Shown: piece by piece, positions 1 through 3,993 of the stretch
Layout of the letters: each line of letters starts with the position of its first letter
Numbering within the stretch: the first letter of the stretch is position 1
NCBI GenBank assembly: GCA_910585935.1
Contig: CAJUHN010000224.1
Coordinates: forward strand, 1 to 6,587
Direction: 5' to 3'
DNA: 6,587 bases
Origin: an uncultured Lachnospiraceae bacterium
GTDB lineage: Bacteria > Bacillota > Clostridia > Lachnospirales > Lachnospiraceae
Position numbers and translations under genes: made by a program
The notes under the pieces: generated by a model
Seen by the model: only the letters and a program-made list of their open reading frames with translations
Database searches by the model: none
Told to the model about the DNA's origin: nothing

Positions 1-76
1 ATTAACGCCTGTGGAGATAGTAGGTTACGAGGTCGATGAAGCAGGAAGCCCATTGTTTAGACAATGGGTAGTTCAC
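1..76 (+). mobile_element. Right end of an IS605/IS1341-type element (partial)
   Basis: This is the 3' end of an IS200/IS605-family element that enters from outside the window. It holds the last codons of tnpB and a subterminal hairpin with an 8-bp perfect stem, CCCATTGT (49-56) and ACAATGGG (61-68), and a 4-base loop. TAGTTCAC (69-76) follows, a common right-end tail of these elements. Family members end in such a hairpin and make no target duplication, so the exact last base is inferred. Host sequence resumes at about 77, only 31 bases from the stop of the convergent acetyltransferase gene. Confidence 0.6.
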
Positions 77-92
77 AATGACGGGATGAATT
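1..92 (+). ncRNA. 3' part of TnpB omega RNA (reRNA) with adjoining guide
   Basis: In IS605-type elements the guide RNA of TnpB overlaps the 3' end of tnpB and the right end. Its scaffold finishes at the transposon boundary, and about 16 nt of flanking DNA act as the guide. Here the hairpin 49-68 and the tail to 76 would be the scaffold end, and 77 to about 92 (AATGACGGGATGAATT) the guide. The layout fits the known arrangement, but the boundary at 76 and transcription itself are inferred. The 5' end of the RNA lies outside the window. Confidence 0.45.
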
Positions 93-112
93 GCAAAAAT
101 AGTATTCTATAA
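2..112 (+). CDS. tnpB: TnpB RNA-guided endonuclease, C-terminal fragment (5' part outside the window)
   Basis: This open frame enters from the left edge and encodes 36 residues before TAA at 110-112. It contains LTPVEI near the start and DEAGSPLFRQWVVH further on, resembling the C-terminal tail of TnpB (IS605 OrfB). That tail follows the RuvC-like nuclease and zinc-ribbon core, none of which is visible here. TnpB is an RNA-guided DNA nuclease that cuts the donor site and so helps retain the element. The frame continues past the likely IS end at 76, so the last dozen residues come from flanking host DNA. The stop codon directly abuts the stop of the minus-strand acetyltransferase gene. Identification rests on a short tail only; whether the whole gene is intact cannot be judged. 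Confidence 0.6.
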   Translation, partial: LTPVEIVGYEVDEAGSPLFRQWVVHNDGMNCKNSIL

Positions 113-541
113 TTTCTTAGTAAAACATATAATACGATTAGCCTCTGAAAAGTCCGCTTTAAGATGAAACTTCAAACTTTGTTCATTTGTGATTTCACAA
201 TCACTGGCAAATTCAGTACATCCTTTTTCTTTCGACCATTGTTCACACGCTTGTAATAATTTTTTTGCAATTCCCCTTTTTCTATAATCTTCTTTTACAA
301 AAATACCTTCTAGATATCCTACAGGGCTACTATGTGTACCTTCTACATAATCATGGCGTAATTGACACTGAGCGAATCCAATAATTTGAGCATCTTCAGA
401 ATATATGTAAATCACTCCATCTTCACTTGTAATAACCGTTTCCAGTTCTTTCACTAAATTTTCTATATCATGGTTTTTCCACATAATAGAAGCCATTTCA
501 GCCACATGATGGACATTCTTTTTAGTTGCTTTATATATCAT
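107..541 (-). CDS. GNAT acetyltransferase, aminoglycoside 6'-N-acetyltransferase AAC(6')-I type
   Basis: This gene encodes a complete 144-residue single-domain GNAT protein, the usual size of short AAC(6')-I enzymes. These cytoplasmic enzymes transfer acetyl from acetyl-CoA to the 6'-amino group of aminoglycosides. The resemblance to chromosomal AAC(6')-Iy/Iaa-like enzymes is close: RHDYVEG at 62-68, SSPVGYLEGIFV at 71-82, the acetyl-CoA pyrophosphate-binding loop YRKRGIAKKLL at 86-96, and FASDCE at 111-116, followed by a C-terminal FHLKADFSEANRIICF block. The start is supported by GGAGG four bases upstream of the ATG, and a good promoter lies about 110 bases further up. The gene stands alone, convergent with the IS605 remnant. 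Substrate specificity is inferred; chromosomal members are often silent or act on other amines, so resistance is not established. I do not assign an allele name. Confidence 0.8.
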   Translation of the reverse strand: MIYKATKKNVHHVAEMASIMWKNHDIENLVKELETVITSEDGVIYIYSEDAQIIGFAQCQLRHDYVEGTHSSPVGYLEGIFVKEDYRKRGIAKKLLQACEQWSKEKGCTEFASDCEITNEQSLKFHLKADFSEANRIICFTKKL

Positions 542-648
542 ATTTCCTCCAATTAATTTTGTTTTATCTATCTTTTCAAAAAAATAATTCTCATCTTCTT
601 ATATTATCGTCAATAAAGATATTTTGCATAAATACACAGATTATCTTT

Positions 649-677
649 AGTATAACAACATTTCCATATCAAGACAA
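649..677 (-). promoter_or_regulatory. Sigma-A-type promoter of the acetyltransferase gene
   Basis: Read on the minus strand, TTGTCT (677-672) is followed after exactly 17 bases by TATACT (654-649). The two hexamers match the TTGACA and TATAAT consensus at four and five of six positions. Transcription would start near 642 and leave a leader of about 100 nt before the ATG at 541. No operator or riboswitch-like fold is obvious in that leader. Confidence 0.6.
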
Positions 678-743
678 TGATAAAATTGCTGAATTTTTTT
701 ATTTCACTTTTTTCTTGTTATCGTGGAAATAACGCTTTTTTTT

Positions 744-936
744 AAAAGCAAAACAGCCAATTAACTAGCGGAGGCAAGAAAGTATTCCAAAAGAAGCCCC
801 TTGAAAGACGTTGGTACTTAATGAGCAGTTCCGCAAGGAGCGGGGCTGCGAATTTAGTACCATTACGTCTGGAACGGAGCGGAAGCGCGGCTTCGCTGGA
901 ATACTTCCTTGCCGCAGCGTCCCCTTTGACCTTCAA
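744..936 (+). repeat. Palindromic MITE-like repeat, copy A (uninterrupted)
   Basis: This non-coding unit of about 190 bp is GC-richer than its surroundings and recurs as copies B and C. Its arms mirror each other. The left arm runs AGCGGAGGCAAG (767-778), AGTATTCCA (781-789), then AGACG and GGTACTTA (813-820). The right arm runs TTTAGTACC (853-861), ACGTCTGGAACGG, TGGAATACTTCCTTGCCG (897-914), then a CCCCTTT edge. A central hairpin, GCAGTTCCGC (825-834) with GCGGGGCTGC (840-849), separates them. It encodes no transposase, so it is probably a non-autonomous element moved in trans. The edges are set by comparison with B and C and are good to a few bases. No target duplication could be fixed. 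Confidence 0.8.
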
Positions 937-1005
937 ATATCCCAAAACATAAACAATTTTTATTCTAATCACACAAAAAGTAAAAAGGACAAATTATTCT
1001 TGCGG

Positions 1006-1034
1006 TTGCTTGTAAGGTATGAATGTGATACAAT
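1006..1034 (+). promoter_or_regulatory. Promoter of the sdaAB-sdaAA operon
   Basis: TTGCTT (1006-1011) and TACAAT (1029-1034) are separated by 17 bases, and TGA immediately before the -10 box adds an extended -10 TGn element. Transcription would start near 1041, giving a leader of about 195 nt before the chosen sdaAB start. This is the only good promoter I found between repeat A and sdaAB. Confidence 0.6.
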
Positions 1035-1044
1035 AACAAGAAAA

Positions 1045-1074
1045 ATGTCATGTGGAATAACATGGTAATGACAT
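1045..1074 (+). promoter_or_regulatory. Inverted repeat at the sdaAB transcription start, candidate operator
   Basis: ATGTCAT (1045-1051) and ATGACAT (1068-1074) form a perfect 7-bp inverted repeat, with a smaller CATG/CATG pair nested inside (1049-1052 and 1061-1064). It begins about 10 bases after the -10 box, where a repressor dimer could block initiation, or it could fold at the very 5' end of the mRNA. I recognise no specific regulator. Confidence 0.3.
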
Positions 1075-1157
1075 AATACACGCATCTTAATGAAGCAAAA
1101 TAATAGAAAGCGATGAATAAGGGCGTTAGAATAAAACTTTAGGGAAAACAAATAATA

Positions 1158-1167
1158 GGAAGGAGGG
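1158..1167 (+). promoter_or_regulatory. Orphan strong Shine-Dalgarno motif in the sdaAB leader
   Basis: GGAAGGAGGG is the best anti-16S match near sdaAB, but no ATG, GTG or TTG follows at a usable distance. The sdaAB frame itself has a stop at 1176-1178. The nearest ATG (1200) is 32 bases away and the preferred one (1236) is 68 away. It may be a ribosome standby or mRNA-stabilising site, as described for some Firmicutes leaders (STAB-SD), or a relic. Confidence 0.35.
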
Positions 1168-1235
1168 AAAATTTATAAACTGATTTACAAGAGATAAGAA
1201 TGGAAATAATAAAAGAAAGGGATGTGAAGATAAGG

Positions 1236-1898
1236 ATGGATATCAGTATTTTTGATGTAGTTGGACCTATTATGATAGGACCTTCTAGCTCTCATACAGC
1301 AGGAGCGGCAAAACTTTCTAGAGTGGCTAGATTAATAGTGAAAGAACCATTTACCCATATTTCATTTGGCTTGCATGGTTCTTTTGCAAAAACCTATAAG
1401 GGGCATGGAACAGATAAGGCTTTAGTGGCAGGAGCATTAGGACTTTCAGAAGATAGTGAGGCTTTGGCAGATTCTTTTAAACTCGCTAAAAATCAGGGAT
1501 TAGAATTTGATTTTTATGAGATAGAATTAGAAGGAGTACACGAAAACACAGTGAAAATGACATTGACTATGTTAGATGGAAGTCAAAATGTAGTAGTAGG
1601 TTCTTCTATCGGTGGAGGTCAGATTGAAATTATAGAAATTAATGGATTTGTCACAAATATGTCATTACAATTACCCACTATTGTTATTAATCAATATGAC
1701 AAAAAAGGAGTCATCAGTGAAGTGAGCGGTATTTTGGCGGAACACAGTTTAAATATCGCTACAATGAAGTTGAGTCGAACAGGAAAAGGGGATAGAGCGT
1801 GCTGTATTATTGAAATAGATGGAGAGATTCCAGAAGAGATTGAACAAGAGATCATGAGAAATAAAAATATTATAAGTGTGAAAGTGATTAATATTTAA
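1236..1898 (+). CDS. sdaAB: L-serine dehydratase (ammonia-lyase), iron-sulfur-dependent, beta subunit
   Basis: This is the beta subunit of the cytoplasmic two-chain L-serine dehydratase, which deaminates L-serine to pyruvate and ammonia together with the alpha subunit encoded next. At 220 residues it has the family's usual length. The N-terminal serine dehydratase beta domain (about 1-140) carries GPSSSHTAG at 15-23, a GHGTDKALVAGALG stretch at 56-69 and SIGGG at 124-128. An ACT domain follows (about 148-220), which in this family is thought to sense or bind serine. An in-frame ATG at 1200 would add 12 residues. I chose 1236 because homologues begin right before the (S)IFDVxGPxMIGPSSSH block; neither start has a strong Shine-Dalgarno site. 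Only 78 bases separate it from sdaAA, so the two form an operon. Confidence 0.93.
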   Translation: MDISIFDVVGPIMIGPSSSHTAGAAKLSRVARLIVKEPFTHISFGLHGSFAKTYKGHGTDKALVAGALGLSEDSEALADSFKLAKNQGLEFDFYEIELEGVHENTVKMTLTMLDGSQNVVVGSSIGGGQIEIIEINGFVTNMSLQLPTIVINQYDKKGVISEVSGILAEHSLNIATMKLSRTGKGDRACCIIEIDGEIPEEIEQEIMRNKNIISVKVINI

Positions 1899-1935
1899 AA
1901 TCTATGAGTGCAGTACAATGAGTCTATAGATTTTT
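1897..1935 (+). promoter_or_regulatory. Intercistronic hairpin between sdaAB and sdaAA
   Basis: AAAATCTAT (1897-1905) pairs perfectly with ATAGATTTT (1926-1934) around a 20-base loop and ends in a short T run. The 5' arm overlaps the sdaAB stop codon. The all-AT-rich stem is weak for a terminator. Partial attenuation or protection of the upstream mRNA would fit, so that the two subunits can still be co-expressed. Confidence 0.35.
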
Positions 1936-1976
1936 ATAGTTTAATATAATAAAACTACATGGGAAAGAGGTAAAAT

Positions 1977-2846
1977 ATGTACCATAATATAGAAGAATTA
2001 TTAACACTAGCGGAAGAAAGACAAGTCCCTTTATATAAAATTATTTTAGAAAATGAAATGTTATTATCAGAAAAATCAGAAGAGGAAATTTATAAGGGAT
2101 TAGAAGAACGATATCGAGTGATGAAAACTTCTGCCAATAAAGCCCTTTCTAAGCCACAAGAAACAGTAGGAAATTTGATTACAGGATTATCTCATAAACA
2201 TTCTGAATACAGTAATACCGAGAATACTCTATGTGGAAATTATCTGAATAAAGTGATGGCATTTGCACTTTCTTGTAGTGAGGTGAATGCTGCGATGGGA
2301 AAAATTTGTGCAGCTCCAACAGCCGGGTCTTGCGGTATTTTACCTGCTGTTATTTTAGGTGTTTCTGAGAAATTTCGATTAGAAAGAAAGGAAACGTTAG
2401 ATGGTATTTTGACCGCTTCGGGATTAGGAGCAATTATCATGAAAAACGCCACTGTTTCTGGCGCAGAAGGAGGATGTCAGGCAGAGTGTGGGGTGGCAGC
2501 AGCTATCGCGGCAGCGGCAGCCGTGGAGATGAGAAAAGGGACACCAAGAATGGCAGTAAATGCGTGTTCTTTAGCATTGATTAATGTGATGGGATTGGTA
2601 TGTGATCCCGTGGCAGGTTTAGTGCAAATGCCCTGTGCACAGAGAAATGCTTCTCAGGCAGTAAATGCTCTTTTGAGCGCAGATTTAGCTTTAGGAGGAA
2701 TGGTTTGTCCTGTGCCAGCAGACGAGGTGGTAGAAGCAATGTATCGGATAGGAAAGCAGCTTCCATCTGAATTAAAAGAAACAGCATTAGGAGGACTAGC
2801 GGCTACACCTACTGCTAAAAAATTAGAATATGAAATATTTCACTAA
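1977..2846 (+). CDS. sdaAA: L-serine dehydratase (ammonia-lyase), iron-sulfur-dependent, alpha subunit
   Basis: This is the catalytic alpha subunit of L-serine dehydratase. It holds an oxygen-labile [4Fe-4S] cluster that acts as a Lewis acid in removing the serine hydroxyl; the products are pyruvate and ammonia. At 289 residues it matches the usual 290-300. Family motifs are intact: APTAGSCG at 113-120, SGAEGGCQAECG at 161-172 and GLVCDPVAGLVQMPC at 206-220. By comparison with single-chain enzymes, the cluster ligands should be Cys167, Cys209 and Cys220. An Ala/Gly-rich helix region (172-184) and a C-terminal GGLAATPTAKKLE block are also typical. GAAAGAGGT sits a few bases upstream of the ATG. 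The gene is co-transcribed with sdaAB, and repeat copy B starts 16 bases after its stop. Confidence 0.95.
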   Translation: MYHNIEELLTLAEERQVPLYKIILENEMLLSEKSEEEIYKGLEERYRVMKTSANKALSKPQETVGNLITGLSHKHSEYSNTENTLCGNYLNKVMAFALSCSEVNAAMGKICAAPTAGSCGILPAVILGVSEKFRLERKETLDGILTASGLGAIIMKNATVSGAEGGCQAECGVAAAIAAAAAVEMRKGTPRMAVNACSLALINVMGLVCDPVAGLVQMPCAQRNASQAVNALLSADLALGGMVCPVPADEVVEAMYRIGKQLPSELKETALGGLAATPTAKKLEYEIFH

Positions 2847-2862
2847 TAGAAGAATAGGTAAT

Positions 2863-2984
2863 TGTGAAAGGTAAAAGGGGGGACGCTACGGCAAGGAAGT
2901 ATTCCAGCGAAGCCGCGCTTTCGCTCCGTTCCAGACGTAGCGGTACTAAATTCGCAAATCCCGCTTCTTGCGGGTTTGCTTATT
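2863..2984 (-). repeat. Palindromic MITE-like repeat, copy B, first part (split by the IS200 insertion)
   Basis: This is the reverse complement of the right half of copy A and matches it closely from the AAAGGGG edge through GGCAAGGAAGTATTCCA, the CGTTCCAGACGTA block and TACTAAATTCGCA to the central hairpin, here GCAAATCCCGC (2954-2964) with GCGGGTTTGC (2970-2979). Similarity to copy A stops just after CTTATT at 2984. It lies directly downstream of sdaAA, where its hairpins may end transcription. Confidence 0.8.
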
Positions 2985-3054
2985 ATCGGCTTTAGCCGGT
3001 TGAGTACGGCGGAGTTTTTCGCGTTCCGAAAAACGGAAACGTGCGAAACAAAAA

Positions 3055-3075
3055 ACCACCTGCTATGCGGGTGGT
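3055..3075 (+). repeat. IS200 left-end subterminal hairpin
   Basis: ACCACCTGC (3055-3063) and GCGGGTGGT (3067-3075) form a 9-bp stem with one G-T wobble and a TAT loop. It matches the right-end hairpin almost exactly. In this family TnpA binds such imperfect stems to position strand cleavage. Confidence 0.65.
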
Positions 3076-3095
3076 GTAGCAAGTGCTTATAGCAC

Positions 3096-3162
3096 AAAAA
3101 TCACCTTTCCGTTATGATAGAGTTGTTCAAGCTACTACATAACGAAAGGAAAGGTGATTTTT
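3096..3162 (+). promoter_or_regulatory. IS200 leader hairpin covering the tnpA ribosome binding site
   Basis: The 5' arm (3096-3116) and the 3' arm (3138-3162) pair over 15 bp (AAAAATCACCTTTCC with GGAAAGGTGATTTTT), then a 4-base bulge, then 6 more bp (GTTATG/CATAAC), with a 21-base loop. The 3' arm ends on the base before the tnpA ATG and contains its GGAAAGG Shine-Dalgarno site. IS200 of enterobacteria uses an equivalent stem to stop incoming transcription and hide the start site. The T run after the stem fits a terminator role too. Confidence 0.75.
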
Positions 3163-3618
3163 ATGGCTAACAAGACAAACAGTATGGCACATACGAAATG
3201 GATGTGCAAGTACCACATTGTCTTTACTCCCAAGTATAGACGAAAAGCAATTTATAATCAATACAAAGTAAGTATACGTGACATTATAAAACAACTTTGT
3301 GCGTATAAAGGGGTGGAGATTATCGAAGGACATTTGATGCCCGACCATATCCATATGCTGGTAAGTATACCACCCAAGTATAGTGTGTCAAGCTTTATGG
3401 GGTATCTGAAAGGAAAAAGTGCTCTGATGATATTCGACAAGCACGCAAACCTGAAGTACAAATACGGAAACCGACATTTTTGGGCAGAGGGATATTACGT
3501 CAGCACAGTAGGACTGAACGAGGCAACGATAAAGAAGTATATCCAGGATCAGGAGAAAAGTGACATAATGCAGGACAAGTTGAGTGTGAAGGAATATGAA
3601 GACCCCTTTAAGGGGTAG
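3163..3618 (+). CDS. tnpA: IS200/IS605-family transposase TnpA (Y1 HUH)
   Basis: This gene encodes an intact 151-residue tyrosine transposase that excises and inserts the element as single-stranded DNA, usually acting as a dimer at replication forks. Family hallmarks are CKYHIVFTPKYRRK at 15-28, the metal-binding HUH motif His62-Ile-His64 within MPDHIHMLV, FWAEGYYVSTVG at 106-117, and the catalytic tyrosine, most likely Tyr126 in KKYIQDQ. I chose ATG 3163, preceded by GGAAAGGTG. A GTG three codons earlier (3154) is possible but lies inside the ribosome-binding region. The leader hairpin suppresses expression. No tnpB accompanies it, as in classical IS200. The C-terminal EDPFKG is encoded partly by the first stem (3603-3615) of the structured 3' region. 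Nothing suggests inactivation. Confidence 0.95.
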   Translation: MANKTNSMAHTKWMCKYHIVFTPKYRRKAIYNQYKVSIRDIIKQLCAYKGVEIIEGHLMPDHIHMLVSIPPKYSVSSFMGYLKGKSALMIFDKHANLKYKYGNRHFWAEGYYVSTVGLNEATIKKYIQDQEKSDIMQDKLSVKEYEDPFKG

Positions 3619-3737
3619 CCGGTATTACGAACGCCCTTTGAAGGGCGGCGACGAGTCAAGGGCGTAGTGGCTTGAACGAAGTGAAAGCCAGCGTCTTTAG
3701 GCGCAGGTCGGTAACAAAGGCTTATAGCCGCAGAGCA
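3603..3737 (+). ncRNA. Structured region between tnpA and the IS200 right end, candidate element-encoded RNA
   Basis: This GC-rich stretch has no gene beyond the last codons of tnpA and contains five consecutive stems: CCCC/GGGG (3603-3615), CGCCCTTT/AAGGGCG (3632-3647), TGGCTT/AAGCCA (3668-3690), GCGTC/GGCGC with a TTTA loop (3691-3704), and GGCT/AGCC (3719-3729). The right-end hairpin follows directly. The chain looks like a folded RNA, perhaps a tnpA mRNA 3' UTR, or an omega-RNA-like remnant after loss of tnpB. No RNA family was recognised, and transcription is unproven. Confidence 0.4.
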
Positions 3738-3738
3738 A

Positions 3739-3759
3739 ACCACCCGTTTTACGGGTGGT
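3739..3759 (+). repeat. IS200 right-end subterminal hairpin
   Basis: ACCACCCGT (3739-3747) and ACGGGTGGT (3751-3759) form a perfect 9-bp stem with a TTT loop, the counterpart of the left-end hairpin. The IS boundary follows about 4-7 bases later. Confidence 0.7.
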
Positions 3760-3766
3760 TATGATT

Positions 3767-3842
3767 AAGTACCGACGTCTTCCAAGGGACTTCTTATGGA
3801 ATACTTCCTTGCCTCCGCTGGTTGGTTGGCTGTTCTACTTTT
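3767..3842 (-). repeat. Palindromic MITE-like repeat, copy B, second part
   Basis: This is the reverse complement of the left half of copy A (744-820). From AAGTACCGACGTCTT through ATGGAATACTTCCTTGCCTC to GGCTGTT near the edge it differs at scattered single positions only. Together with 2863-2984 it reconstitutes one full element of about 198 bp, so the IS200 entered an existing repeat rather than the reverse. Confidence 0.8.
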
Positions 3843-3993
3843 GGAAAAGTGAATTTATGATTATGATAAGCTATGAAAATTTTAGTGAGGAGATATGAAG
3901 AAGTAATTCTCAAGAAGCTCAGTATGGATATGGTTTTTAGAGTTTTGTAATTATCTAGAAGCTAATATAAAAGAAAATAAAAGGGATAGAACG
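3843..3993 (+). other. Leader region of the DUF434-fhs unit
   Basis: These 151 AT-rich bases lie between repeat copy B and the DUF434 gene. The best promoter guess, TTGGAA (3841-3846) with TATGAT (3862-3867), has only a 15-base spacer and is weak. I see no THF riboswitch, T-box or terminator here. If the guess were right, the -35 box would overlap the edge of the repeat. Confidence 0.35.

Larger units (their letters stand above)
542..1235. other. Divergent intergenic region between the acetyltransferase gene and sdaAB
   Basis: I see no convincing protein gene in these roughly 690 bases. From left to right they hold: the Shine-Dalgarno site and promoter of the minus-strand gene; a weak terminator-like hairpin on the plus strand (GTTAT 717-721 with ATAAC 729-733, then eight T at 736-743); repeat copy A; the sdaAB promoter; a short inverted repeat at 1045-1074; and an orphan Shine-Dalgarno motif at 1158-1167. 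Open frames across the repeat have no ribosome binding site and follow the repeat sequence, so they are not genes. Confidence 0.7.
2985..3766 (+). mobile_element. Complete IS200-type insertion sequence (tnpA only)
   Basis: Comparing copies A and B gives the empty site: A reads (reverse complement) CTCATTAAGTACC, while B reads CTTATT, then about 782 foreign bases, then AAGTACC. ATT at both junctions leaves the ends ambiguous by up to three bases (2982-3763 to 2985-3766). Inside are an intact tnpA and similar subterminal hairpins near each end: ACCACCTGC/GCGGGTGGT (3055-3075) and ACCACCCGT/ACGGGTGGT (3739-3759). There is no terminal inverted repeat, as expected of the single-strand HUH transposition mechanism. 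The left segment 2985-3054 holds further stems, CGGCT/AGCCG (2987-2998) and GTTTTTCG/CGAAAAAC (3014-3034). A less likely reading is that 2985-3054 belongs to repeat B and the IS begins near 3050. Confidence 0.8.

Noticed and set aside
526..732. Hydrophobic 68-codon open frame on the plus strand upstream of repeat A
   Set aside because: It begins inside the 5' end of the divergent acetyltransferase gene and crosses that gene's ribosome binding site and promoter, with no ribosome binding site of its own; low-complexity AT-rich DNA explains its hydrophobicity.
744..936. CRISPR-like or tandem direct repeats
   Set aside because: The copies are kilobases apart, in mixed orientation and internally palindromic; there are no regular spacers.
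811..1068. Open frame of 85 codons across repeat copy A, plus a 76-codon frame on the other strand
   Set aside because: Both follow the repeat sequence, lack ribosome binding sites, and the same peptide core reappears in the other repeat copies (minus strand 2843-3097). They are repeat-derived, not genes.
1045..1068. Seven-codon leader peptide MSCGITW after the sdaAB promoter
   Set aside because: It would start within a few bases of the predicted transcription start, has no ribosome binding site, and shows no run of serine codons. It is better explained as part of the inverted repeat.
2240..2452. Antisense open frames inside sdaAA, tnpA and fhs
   Set aside because: They lie opposite strongly recognisable genes, have no start signals, and encode nothing recognisable.
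3603..3760. Group I intron, as in clostridial IStrons, for the structured region after tnpA
   Set aside because: At about 160 bases it is too short, and no conserved core resembling the P7/P3 motifs was seen; the tnpA frame is not interrupted.
3843..3993. Possible THF riboswitch before the DUF434-fhs unit
   Set aside because: The stretch is AT-rich and lacks the conserved paired segments expected of THF riboswitches; no stable multi-stem fold is visible.
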